A DNA stretch of 64,000 nucleotides from Oscillospiraceae bacterium. GTDB taxonomy: Bacteria; Bacillota; Clostridia; Oscillospirales; Ruminococcaceae. The position numbers and the translations under genes are program-made. Each line of letters starts with the position of its first letter. Position 1 is the first letter of the stretch. The DNA is taken from positions 80,435 through 144,434 of the forward strand of contig JAGAWT010000003.1 of the NCBI GenBank assembly GCA_018110985.1. The letters run 5' to 3'. The notes beneath the pieces are model-generated. The model searched no databases and was not told the DNA's origin. It was given only the letters and a program-made list of their open reading frames with translations. Below, one piece after another: positions 52,157 to 60,168 of this stretch.

Positions 52157-52531
52157 ATGGAAATACTTATTGCTGTGATAATGTCGCTTGCGGGGGTGTC
52201 CGATGTGCTTTGCGATACCGATATGCCGATGCCCGCAGCAGAATGTACGCCTGCGGCTCCCGATAAGGAGTCGGCGGGGGATATACTGTTCATCCCCAGA
52301 CCCGAAGGCTTTACGTCCCAAAGCTCCGCCTATGACAGGGTGACCTTTGAAAAGAAGTGGTCGTCATCTTCAAGGCTGTGCTACCGTGCAGTAAAGCAAG
52401 GGAAGGACAATATATTCGTGTCGTGGCAGAACGGGGATACCCCCTGCTGTGCGGAATATATCGTGGAGATAGATGAGGATATGAACATCACCCTTGCAGA
52501 TGTAAGGTATGATCCACCCGTGCTTTATTAA
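52157..52531 (+). CDS. Small predicted exported protein, unknown function
   Basis: 124 residues. The N-terminus (MEILIAVIMSLAGVSDVLC) could be a weak signal peptide or membrane anchor. The mature part has four cysteines and no family I know; the C-terminal half (EYIVEIDEDMNITLADVRYD) looks like a small beta-rich domain. The start at 52157 has a strong GGAGG site; an upstream in-frame start is less likely. It is divergent from the cell-wall-binding gene and convergent with fprA, overlapping it by 4 bp at the stops. Confidence 0.6.
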   Translation: MEILIAVIMSLAGVSDVLCDTDMPMPAAECTPAAPDKESAGDILFIPRPEGFTSQSSAYDRVTFEKKWSSSSRLCYRAVKQGKDNIFVSWQNGDTPCCAEYIVEIDEDMNITLADVRYDPPVLY

Positions 52532-53694
52532 GAAACAAAGGCTCTGCCTTTCTCCCTGAGCGCTTTCAGGTCTTCATCGGCAGGTCTGAAGCATACCTTC
52601 ATAAGCTCCTCATCCACCTTGAGACCCAGTCCCTTTGCACGTTCGGAAAGATTGGCGCAAGCCTCTCCGGACCAGCCGTAGGAACCGAAGATAAGAGCGG
52701 GCTTGCCTCTGTCGGCAACGGCGCTTACCATGGAAAGGACTTCGTATACAGGGGGCAGGGCGTCACGGTTCAGGGTAGGGGAGCCGAAGGCAAGGAATGA
52801 GGATGAAGAGACAGCCTGCGCAAGTGTGGCCTTGTCCGTGTTAGAGATATCGAAGACCTGTACTGTCTTTCCGCCGTCTCTCATGCCCTCTGCGAGAGCC
52901 TTCGCCATCAAGGCGGTGTAACCGTAGCAGGAAACATAGAAAACGGATGCAAGATCGGGGTCGGGGGCGGCAGAGGCTTTTTCGTCGTAGCGGGCGATGA
53001 CATCGTCTATATGGGCGCAGAGCACGGGACCGTGAGAGGAGCAGACCCTTTCGGGAGCAATGCCTCTTATGATCTCCACACCCTTTTTGACGGCGGCTGC
53101 AAAGGGAGAGAAGATATATTTGTAGTATCTGTCCAGCTCTGCAAGGTACTTCTCCCTGTCTTCTATGTCCCCGTCACTGAGCTCTCCGCAGTAGTGGCAG
53201 CCCAGAAAATCACAGGTAAAGACAGTCTTCAGTTCCGGAACATAGGTGAATACAGAGTCCGGCCAGTGAAGGTTTGGGGCGGATAAAAACCTGAGAGTGA
53301 AGCCGCCCGCATCCACTTCAAGACCGTTTTTGGCAACAACGGAAGGGAAATCGGAATTGAGGATGTTTTTCAGGTTCTTCAGAGCGGGAGCGGACCCGTA
53401 GACCGTGGCATTTGGGGCTTTGCTGAGCACAGCTCCCAGCGAACCGGAATGGTCCGGCTCGGTGTGGTCGCACACGATGATGTCTATTTCGGAAAGGGGA
53501 CAGATCTCCTCTATGTTCCTGATGAACTCCTCCGAAAAGTCGTTGTGGACGGTCTCAAAGAGAACGGTCTTTTCTCCCCGCAGCAGATAGGAATTGTAGG
53601 TGGTGCCCATGTCTGTGGGAACGATGACATCGAAGTATTCAAGGGAAGGGTGCTTTACACCCACATAGAAAAGGTTTTCATCAAGCTTTGTCAT
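52528..53694 (-). CDS. A-type flavodiiron protein (FprA / ROO-like)
   Basis: Cytoplasmic enzyme that reduces O2 (or NO) to protect anaerobes. About 388 residues. The metallo-beta-lactamase-like half holds the di-iron ligands in HTEPDH (HxExDH), LHWPDS, CDFLGCH and SSHGP. The flavodoxin half begins near residue 250 (VFYVSCYGYTALMAKALAEG) and includes FGSPTLNRDALPP. The start at 53694 (MTKLDENLFYVG) follows AAAGGAG. All ligands are conserved, so it should be active. An electron donor such as rubredoxin is not adjacent. Confidence 0.95.
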   Translation of the reverse strand: MTKLDENLFYVGVKHPSLEYFDVIVPTDMGTTYNSYLLRGEKTVLFETVHNDFSEEFIRNIEEICPLSEIDIIVCDHTEPDHSGSLGAVLSKAPNATVYGSAPALKNLKNILNSDFPSVVAKNGLEVDAGGFTLRFLSAPNLHWPDSVFTYVPELKTVFTCDFLGCHYCGELSDGDIEDREKYLAELDRYYKYIFSPFAAAVKKGVEIIRGIAPERVCSSHGPVLCAHIDDVIARYDEKASAAPDPDLASVFYVSCYGYTALMAKALAEGMRDGGKTVQVFDISNTDKATLAQAVSSSSFLAFGSPTLNRDALPPVYEVLSMVSAVADRGKPALIFGSYGWSGEACANLSERAKGLGLKVDEELMKVCFRPADEDLKALREKGRAFVS

Positions 53695-53861
53695 CAAAAT
53701 GCTCCTTTCGTCCATATGATGCGGATATACGATTATTTAGTGAAAATATCCGTTGTGCATCTCACACAAAAATATGCGGCGGATATTGACATCACCCCAA
53801 AAATGGGGTATAAAAGTGAAAAGCTGCTTTGTGCGGTGTCAGCGTGGTGTCGTGTAAGTGC

Positions 53862-54566
53862 TTACCGGCTGCTGCCCGACGGCACTGACGGCCTGATGAC
53901 TTCCACTTCTCTTGCCCTGACCGCATTCCCGTAGTCCAAGGAAGAAGTTAGGCGGCGGGGGCAAAGCACTCCGCCCGCATAGAACCTGTCGGTGGTGTTG
54001 TGAGTGTCGGAGCCGCCCGTAACGGGGAGATCGTACCAGGAGGCGTAGATCTCCGCATGGTCGTTCGCAGCAGGATCCCAGGTGATCTGGGAGGCGTTGA
54101 ATATCTCGATGCCGTCCACGAATTTCGGGCAGTGGACAGTGCCTCTTGTGTAGGCTGCCTGTCTGAAAGGGTGAGCCTGAATGCATACAAAGCCGAAGCT
54201 GCGGGCGTATTCCAGGAAGGCGGTAACCTCCATGTCCAGGATATGGTCGTTTTCTTTGAGCCAGTCCTTGTCGGGACCGTAGATGAGAAAGTCGGAGGTG
54301 CCGTCTCCGTACTCCATGCCGAAGAAAACATCGAGATCTATCTCATCCCCTTTTTTCTTGGCGTGCTCATAGCCCTTGCAGTAGGCTTCCACCCGTTCCT
54401 TCCATGGAAGGCTTTTGTCTATGCAGGTGTTGCCGTTGAAAAAGTGGTCTGTGATGATGATGCCGTCGTAGCCCTCTGACTTGTATTTTTCAGCCAGATC
54501 CGCTGCGGGGGAATTGGAGCAGGCGCTTGCCTCTGCGGTGTGCATATGAGTCTCGTATCTGAACAT
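53862..54566 (-). CDS. PHP-domain phosphoesterase
   Basis: 234 residues. The metal-binding PHP motifs are in order: ETHMHTAEASACS (motif I), GYDGIIITDHFF (II), FGMEYGDG (III), IQAHPFR and the final TGGSDTHN. Members hydrolyse phosphoesters, for example nucleotides or histidinol phosphate; no extra domain shows which. The start at 54566 follows AAAGG. It is transcribed toward fprA. A short GC hairpin (ACCCC-ATTTTT-GGGGT) follows it near 53799. Confidence 0.9.
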   Translation of the reverse strand: MFRYETHMHTAEASACSNSPAADLAEKYKSEGYDGIIITDHFFNGNTCIDKSLPWKERVEAYCKGYEHAKKKGDEIDLDVFFGMEYGDGTSDFLIYGPDKDWLKENDHILDMEVTAFLEYARSFGFVCIQAHPFRQAAYTRGTVHCPKFVDGIEIFNASQITWDPAANDHAEIYASWYDLPVTGGSDTHNTTDRFYAGGVLCPRRLTSSLDYGNAVRAREVEVIRPSVPSGSSR

Positions 54567-54658
54567 AATGAGCCTTTCTAAGGTGCTTTCACCTGTAAAG
54601 AGTAACCGGTTTGTAACCGTATTTTGGTTTTTTGCAATAAAATTATACCATTTTTCTA

Positions 54659-54687
54659 TTGACAATTCAACTGCAAAATGTTACAAT
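54659..54687 (+). promoter_or_regulatory. Promoter of the first Ig-like surface protein gene
   Basis: A perfect TTGACA at 54659 and TACAAT at 54682 with a 17-bp spacer, 77 bp before the start codon. The strength suits an abundant surface protein. Confidence 0.85.
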
Positions 54688-54763
54688 TTATACTGTGAGT
54701 AACTGTCTGTATTCAATAAAACAGGGTATGGACGGTATTATCTAACAATAAGGAGGAAAAAAC

Positions 54764-56929
54764 ATGACAAATGCAAAAAGCAGCCTGAGATCGGCTGTGG
54801 CAGTGATTCTTTCTCTGCTGATGGCACTTGTGCTGGTGATGATCCCTAAGGATGCATCGGCTGCCTCTATCAGCAAGAGATCGGTGACCCTGACAAAGGG
54901 GTATGCTACTACCCTTAAGGTCTCGGGCACATCATCCAAGGTGACATGGACAACATCCAAGAAGAGCGTTGCCACAGTGTCAAGCAAGGGCAAGGTCACC
55001 GCAAGGGGCGTAGGTACAGCTACCATCACCGCCAAGGTAGGCTCTTCAAAGCTCACCTGCAAGGTAACGGTAATAGGCTGCAAGCTCACCGCTTCTTCCA
55101 CAAAAGTAAACCTGAACGCAGGCGACAGCAAGCTCGTAACCATCACCTGCAAGGGCGACAAGAATGTTAAGGCTACAAGCACGAACACAGGCGTTGCCAC
55201 CGCAAAGTGGGCACAGAGCAGTTTTGACAACAACAAGGCAAATCTCCGCATCACTGCAAAGAGCGCAGGTTCTGCCACCATCAAGGTATACAACAAGAAG
55301 TACACAAATCAGTATGTAAAGATCTCCGTTACCGTTTCCGGCAGCGGCTCATCCCTCAGCACATCCGTTTCAAGCGTTACAGTTGCCGAAAACGGCAGCA
55401 GCTCCTTCACTCTTACGGCAGACAACGGCGGCTATGTGAACTTTGATGTTTCCGACGACTCCGTTTTCTCTTACAGTGAAGGCAACTGGAGCAACAACAA
55501 GTCTACCATCACCATCAGGGGCAAGAAGGCAGGAAGCTCTGTTCTTACCATAACCGATGCAGACAATCCCGGCAGCTCCGTAAAGGTGAACATCACCGTA
55601 AACGGCAATTCCGGCGGTTACTACGGAGTATATGACGATCAGGACAGCTCCAGGTTCCTCACCAACAACGACAGGTATGTTGATTTCTACGACAGATCCA
55701 AGGGCAGGTACAGATATGTTCTGGTACCCGGCAACAACTACGACAAGGCACAGTACAACACAGCAGTTGCAAAGGCTACCAACGACTATCAGGACTATGT
55801 GGTATATTCCGAGAGACCCAACACCACATCCTCCGGCTCCACCGTTCAGCAGTTTACCTGCAGCATCAATGATGTAACAGCCAGCGGCGGCATCCAGCAG
55901 ACTGCTTCCAAGACCGTTACAAGGTATGTAAGAGTTCCCTCTAACTACGATACGGCAGAGTATGAGTACGCTAAGGCAGCCTATATCGGCAGCTATGAGT
56001 ACGGCGTTCTCTACACCAAGAACCCCCTCAATGACGCTTCCTTCCAGAGGAAGGCATATGACGACAAGTACAAGCAGTACACCACATACAAGAACGGCGC
56101 ATCCGTGACCAGATATCTTGTATATCCCTCTTATGTTTCAGACCCCGATTCCTACTATTCTTCCGCACTCTCCAAGTACGGCATAGGCGCAGGCGGCGTT
56201 TACTATCAGGTATTTGAGGATTACAACATTGCCAACAGCGCAAAGGTCACCAGCAACGACCAGATAATACCCTTCTCCGCCAACGGCAGATCCTACTACC
56301 TGCTGGCACCCTCCAACTCTGCTTCCAATTACGACCAGGTAGAGATAGATACCGCAAAGGCAGCTTACACAGGCTACACCTACGGTGTTGTATACTCCAA
56401 GTCTCCCTCAGTGGCAGGCAGCGACTATTCCATCAACTGGACAAAGTCCACCACCGTTTACCAGAACAACGGCTACGTTACCAAGACCGTTACACACTAT
56501 GTAAAGTATCCTTCCAACTCCTACGAGAATCAGAACGAGGCAAACAAGATAAAGGCAAAGGATCTGGGTCAGACCTACTATGAGCCCTACACCGTTCTCT
56601 GGGAATACCCCAGCTCCACTCCCGCAGGCTACAGGCTGGTAACATGGTTCAGCAACGGCTCCAGCACCAACCGCTATGCCTTTGTTCCCGCAAATAATCC
56701 CGACATACTCAGGCTCAACGACCTTATCCTCGGAAACGGCGGTCAGGCACGCTACTACGGCATCTACTCCACCGTTCCCAACTCCACTCAGTACCAGAGC
56801 TCCGGCGACTATGTATATTCCGGCATCACCAGCAACGGCAAGGTAGTCTATGTTCTCCTCCCCGATGCTCTCAACTACGACCAGAATACACTCCAGCTCG
56901 CTCTGAACCTTAACTACAACGTTTATTGA
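54764..56929 (+). CDS. Secreted Big_2-domain surface protein with Tyr-rich C-terminal repeats
   Basis: 721 residues. A signal peptide ends near DASA-A (residue 33). Two to three bacterial Ig-like (Big_2) domains follow: SVTLTKGYATTLKVSG … KVTARGVGTATITAKV (about 40-104), then about 107-200 and 200-288. The remaining 430 residues are a set of about five degenerate repeats sharing a V-P-x-NYD-x(n)-A-x2-Y-x-Y-GV-Y pattern (for example YVRVPSNYDTAEYEYAKAAY and YLLAPSNSASNYDQVEIDTA). These match no family I know. There is no LPXTG or membrane anchor, so attachment is unclear. An AAGGAGG site precedes the ATG. The next gene encodes a related Ig-like protein. Confidence 0.88.
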   Translation: MTNAKSSLRSAVAVILSLLMALVLVMIPKDASAASISKRSVTLTKGYATTLKVSGTSSKVTWTTSKKSVATVSSKGKVTARGVGTATITAKVGSSKLTCKVTVIGCKLTASSTKVNLNAGDSKLVTITCKGDKNVKATSTNTGVATAKWAQSSFDNNKANLRITAKSAGSATIKVYNKKYTNQYVKISVTVSGSGSSLSTSVSSVTVAENGSSSFTLTADNGGYVNFDVSDDSVFSYSEGNWSNNKSTITIRGKKAGSSVLTITDADNPGSSVKVNITVNGNSGGYYGVYDDQDSSRFLTNNDRYVDFYDRSKGRYRYVLVPGNNYDKAQYNTAVAKATNDYQDYVVYSERPNTTSSGSTVQQFTCSINDVTASGGIQQTASKTVTRYVRVPSNYDTAEYEYAKAAYIGSYEYGVLYTKNPLNDASFQRKAYDDKYKQYTTYKNGASVTRYLVYPSYVSDPDSYYSSALSKYGIGAGGVYYQVFEDYNIANSAKVTSNDQIIPFSANGRSYYLLAPSNSASNYDQVEIDTAKAAYTGYTYGVVYSKSPSVAGSDYSINWTKSTTVYQNNGYVTKTVTHYVKYPSNSYENQNEANKIKAKDLGQTYYEPYTVLWEYPSSTPAGYRLVTWFSNGSSTNRYAFVPANNPDILRLNDLILGNGGQARYYGIYSTVPNSTQYQSSGDYVYSGITSNGKVVYVLLPDALNYDQNTLQLALNLNYNVY

Positions 56930-57022
56930 TCGTCCGTTGTCCGTATCTTTGTCCTGTGCTCCATGCCCCCTGCGGGTATGGGGCACAGTTAAAAAGCAAT
57001 ACGCAAAAAGGGGGAAATAAAT

Positions 57023-59446
57023 ATGACAGGAACAAGAAGTTCTTTCAGGGCTGTGGGCGCATTGCTCCTTACCCTGCTCTTTACCCTGCTCATGGTGACC
57101 GTGCCGAGGGAAAGCGACCCTCAGGCTCTGGGTATCAGCAATACCAGCATCACCCTTGCAGTGGGAAAGACAAAGACCCTGAGCATTTCCGGCGCATATG
57201 ATGATGTGACATGGAAGAGCTCCAACAAGAATATCGCCTCCGTAAACAAGTACGGAAAGGTCACCGCCAGAAAAGTCGGTACTGCCTTTGTGACCGCCAC
57301 GGTAGACGGCATGAGGCTCCAGTGCACTGTAAAGGTAGTGCCCGGTACCATCACCTCCTCTTCCAACAATGTTTCAGTGAGTGCCGGCAGCAGCAAGGTA
57401 GTCACCATCACTGCCAAGGGTTCCCATGCCGTAAGAGTCAAGAGCTCCAACACCTCTGTTGCCACAGCAGGCTGGGTAAACTCCTACTTCACCAATGACA
57501 AGGTACAGCTGAGGATAAGAGGAAAGAGAGCAGGTTCTGCCACCATCAAGGTGTATATGTCCAAGTATTCCAGCGTTTACACCAATATCTATGTAAATGT
57601 TACCGGAAACAGCAGCAATTACAGCTCCATGCCCTCCATCAGCACATCCCAGTCCACGGTGAACGTGAACGCCAACGGCTCTGCCACCTTTACGGTGTAC
57701 AGCTCTCAGGGCAACAATGTCAGGATGACTCTTTCAAACTCCAATGTTGCCAGTGTCTCCGTAGGAGGCTGGTACAATAATTCCGCTACCGTGACCGTAA
57801 GAGGAAAAAGAGCGGGAACTGCTACCCTCACTATAAAGAGCAGGAGCAATTCCAATGTTTACAGGACAGTCACCATCAACGTAGACGGCGGCTCCAACCT
57901 TTCGGCATCCACTCAGAATGTGAATGTAAGAGCCGGCAGTACCTATGATCTGACGCTCTATTCCTCCAATCCCTCTTATCTGAGCTATCAGAATTCAAAT
58001 TCCAACGTGGCTGATTACAATGTTATCAGCACAAGCTCCACTCAGGCTAAGGTAAGGATAACCGGCAGACAGTCCGGTACTTCCTATCTGACTGTTACCG
58101 ACAGGACTTCCAACAGGACGATAAGGATAAACATAAACGTAAGCGGCACAAGGCTCTCCACAAGTGTGAACACCCTGAACGTGAAGGCAGGCAGCCAGAG
58201 CTCCTTCACCATTACGGCAGATAATGTGAACAACCTTATCTACTCCGTTTCCAACAGCAACATCGCATCCTATTACTTCAACAATGCAGGCTCCAACAAG
58301 GTCAATATGTATGTTACGGGCAACCAGGCCGGTACTACCTACCTGACCATCAAGGATACCTACTCCAACACCTCTGTTACGGTGACCATCAAGGTAACAG
58401 GCAGCAGCCTTACAGTATCTCCCGGAAATCTGAACCTTACAGTGGGCAATACAGGCAACATCACCGTTACAGCATCCAATTCCAACAACATCGACTTCTA
58501 TTCATCCAACACCACTGTTGCTACCTGCTGGCTCGCAAGCCAGAACACCAACAAGGCTGTTATCACAGTCAATGCCAATATGCAGGGCTCCGCAGTGATC
58601 TATGTTACCGACCGCAGCACGAACACCACACAGAAGGTCAATGTAAATGTTTCCAGCGGCAACATCACAGTTTCACCTACATCCGTCAGCATAAAGGTGG
58701 GCGGCACCGCAGATGTGACTGTAAACAATGTAAGCGACCTGGGCTTCAGCATAGGCGACTGGAACATCGCAGATGCCAACAGAGCAAGCACCGGCTCCAA
58801 CTCGGCTGTAATAAGGATCACAGGTAAGCAGGCAGGCAGGACTACTCTTACCGTTACCGATGCCAAGACCGGAAAGAGCGCAAATGTCAGCGTAACTGTT
58901 ACGGGCGGCACCATGAACGTATCTCCCACAAATGTGACCATGAAGTTAGGGGATACCAAGACCGTAACTATCACCGGTACCGACAATATCGACTACAGAT
59001 GCAGTGATGAAAACATAGTATTCACCAATCCCGGCTTCTACGGGAACAACACTGTGACTCTCAGCCTTACCGGCCGCAGCTCGGGTTCTGTTACTATCTA
59101 CATCACAGATCTGAACACAGGCGTATCCAAGACAGTATACGCTACTGTACAGGATAACAACAAGCCTCTGATAGTAAGTACCAGCTACCTTTCCATAAGC
59201 GCATTTGACAGCCAGACCTTCACTCTTACCTGCACCGATGCTTCAAGAGTAAACGTAAGCTCCAGCAATACTTCCGTTGCAAGCGTAAGCACCAACCCCG
59301 CAGGACAGAGCATGACAGTATATGTGTATGCAAATTCCGTAGGACAGGCTACTATCAACATCTACGATCCTGTTTCACAGGTATCCGCAACGGTTACCGT
59401 AAATGTTTCCGGCATTTACAGCAACGATTACAATCAGTGGCAGTGA
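57023..59446 (+). CDS. Secreted multi-Ig-like (Big_2-type) repeat surface protein
   Basis: 807 residues. A signal-like N-terminus (about 10-28) is followed by eight or nine tandem Ig-like modules of 75-95 residues. The first is closest to the preceding protein (SITLAVGKTKTLSISGAYDD … KVTARKVGTAFVTATV). Later modules repeat N-V-N-x-G-x(n)-SSN-S-N-VA-S … RGKRAGTATLTI. The whole chain is rich in Asn, Ser and Thr with very few charges, as in extended adhesive or stalk proteins. No cell-wall anchor is visible. It is preceded by a good AAAGGGGG site and followed by a terminator. It probably forms an operon with the 54764 gene. Confidence 0.88.
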   Translation: MTGTRSSFRAVGALLLTLLFTLLMVTVPRESDPQALGISNTSITLAVGKTKTLSISGAYDDVTWKSSNKNIASVNKYGKVTARKVGTAFVTATVDGMRLQCTVKVVPGTITSSSNNVSVSAGSSKVVTITAKGSHAVRVKSSNTSVATAGWVNSYFTNDKVQLRIRGKRAGSATIKVYMSKYSSVYTNIYVNVTGNSSNYSSMPSISTSQSTVNVNANGSATFTVYSSQGNNVRMTLSNSNVASVSVGGWYNNSATVTVRGKRAGTATLTIKSRSNSNVYRTVTINVDGGSNLSASTQNVNVRAGSTYDLTLYSSNPSYLSYQNSNSNVADYNVISTSSTQAKVRITGRQSGTSYLTVTDRTSNRTIRININVSGTRLSTSVNTLNVKAGSQSSFTITADNVNNLIYSVSNSNIASYYFNNAGSNKVNMYVTGNQAGTTYLTIKDTYSNTSVTVTIKVTGSSLTVSPGNLNLTVGNTGNITVTASNSNNIDFYSSNTTVATCWLASQNTNKAVITVNANMQGSAVIYVTDRSTNTTQKVNVNVSSGNITVSPTSVSIKVGGTADVTVNNVSDLGFSIGDWNIADANRASTGSNSAVIRITGKQAGRTTLTVTDAKTGKSANVSVTVTGGTMNVSPTNVTMKLGDTKTVTITGTDNIDYRCSDENIVFTNPGFYGNNTVTLSLTGRSSGSVTIYITDLNTGVSKTVYATVQDNNKPLIVSTSYLSISAFDSQTFTLTCTDASRVNVSSSNTSVASVSTNPAGQSMTVYVYANSVGQATINIYDPVSQVSATVTVNVSGIYSNDYNQWQ

Positions 59447-59515
59447 TGACCGCTGATAATGAAGACCCGTGAAATGAGAGTGGGCACAAAAAAGAGGATC
59501 TGATCCTTTGAAGAA

Positions 59516-59553
59516 AGGCTGCGTGAGTGAAAGCTCACGCAGCCTTTTTCTTT
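59516..59553 (+). terminator. Terminator after the Ig-like gene pair
   Basis: A 12-bp perfect stem AGGCTGCGTGAG / CTCACGCAGCCT with a TGAAAG loop and a TTTTCTTT tail. Confidence 0.95.
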
Positions 59554-59666
59554 AATAAGGATATGAAAAGAATATACTGTGGGATAGGACATGGACAGGG
59601 AACTAAAGGCAGTCAACAGGAGGAGCAGGCTTGGGATGCAGTAAATACCATGTTCCCCTGAAAACG

Positions 59667-59757
59667 GCGTATGGTGCAGAGTGCTGTTCGGGATCTATAC
59701 TGTTTCCTCAAAAAAAGTGCCGTACGCCTTATGGTGCGGGCACTTCGGACTATCATC
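59667..59757. repeat. Short degenerate repeats in the gap before the thioredoxin gene
   Basis: TATGGTGC occurs at 59670 and 59730 within two similar 25-base stretches. The second can pair AAGTGCC with GGGCACTT. The 59447-59824 gap otherwise holds only the terminator and a deleted copy of the 105-bp repeat; I see no gene. It may be debris of insertions. Confidence 0.3.
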
Positions 59758-59775
59758 AGCCTATCGGCTTTTCTT

Positions 59776-59809
59776 ATAATGATCTCTGACCGAGAGGAAG
59801 AATCAGTAT
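59776..59809 (+). repeat. Interspersed repeat, copy F, internally deleted (34 bp)
   Basis: Keeps both ends of the 105-bp repeat (ATAATGATCTCTGACCGA, then GAGGAAGAATCAGTAT) but lacks the whole central hairpin of about 71 bp. The breakpoints are next to the CGA that flanks both sides of the hairpin in full copies. It lies between convergent genes. Confidence 0.85.
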
Positions 59810-59824
59810 TATTCTTGACGGAAG

Positions 59825-60136
59825 TCAGGAAAGCAGCTCTTTCAGTGCTGTTCTGCTGATAAGCCCCAGCTTTGAAGCCTTTTGCTCACCGTTTGAGTAG
59901 GCGGAGCTGGTGGGAAAGCCCTTGATGCCGTACCTTTCCCTGAATCCCTCCAGCCGGGAGCAGTCCACGGTAAAGATCTGCTTTTCGGGCATTTCCTCGC
60001 AGAGCTTTTCTGCTGCCTTTCCTATCTCTTCACAGGGCGTGCAGTGCTTCACAGTAAATATGACAAGGCATTTCCCTTCATTGTCCAGCACCTTGTCCTC
60101 AAAATCTTCTTCGGATGTTATCTTAGTGATACTCAT
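59825..60136 (-). CDS. Thioredoxin-like protein
   Basis: A 103-residue single-domain thioredoxin fold. The active site is HCTPCEEIG (CxxC in a CTPC form instead of CGPC), and the cis-proline segment IKGFPTSSAYSNGEQ follows. It should act as a disulfide reductase or exchange protein in the cytoplasm; the unusual CTPC changes its redox potential. The start at 60136 has a strong AAGGAG site. It is the last gene of the minus-strand run, with the transporter upstream. No thioredoxin reductase gene is adjacent. Confidence 0.88.
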   Translation of the reverse strand: MSITKITSEEDFEDKVLDNEGKCLVIFTVKHCTPCEEIGKAAEKLCEEMPEKQIFTVDCSRLEGFRERYGIKGFPTSSAYSNGEQKASKLGLISRTALKELLS

Positions 60137-60168
60137 TTTTTTCTCCTTCCTGTTCCCGAGATCATATC

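Noticed and set aside
59671..59859. 62-codon ORF after the Ig-like genes
   Set aside because: It covers short degenerate repeats and the deleted repeat copy F, with no ribosome-binding site or family features.
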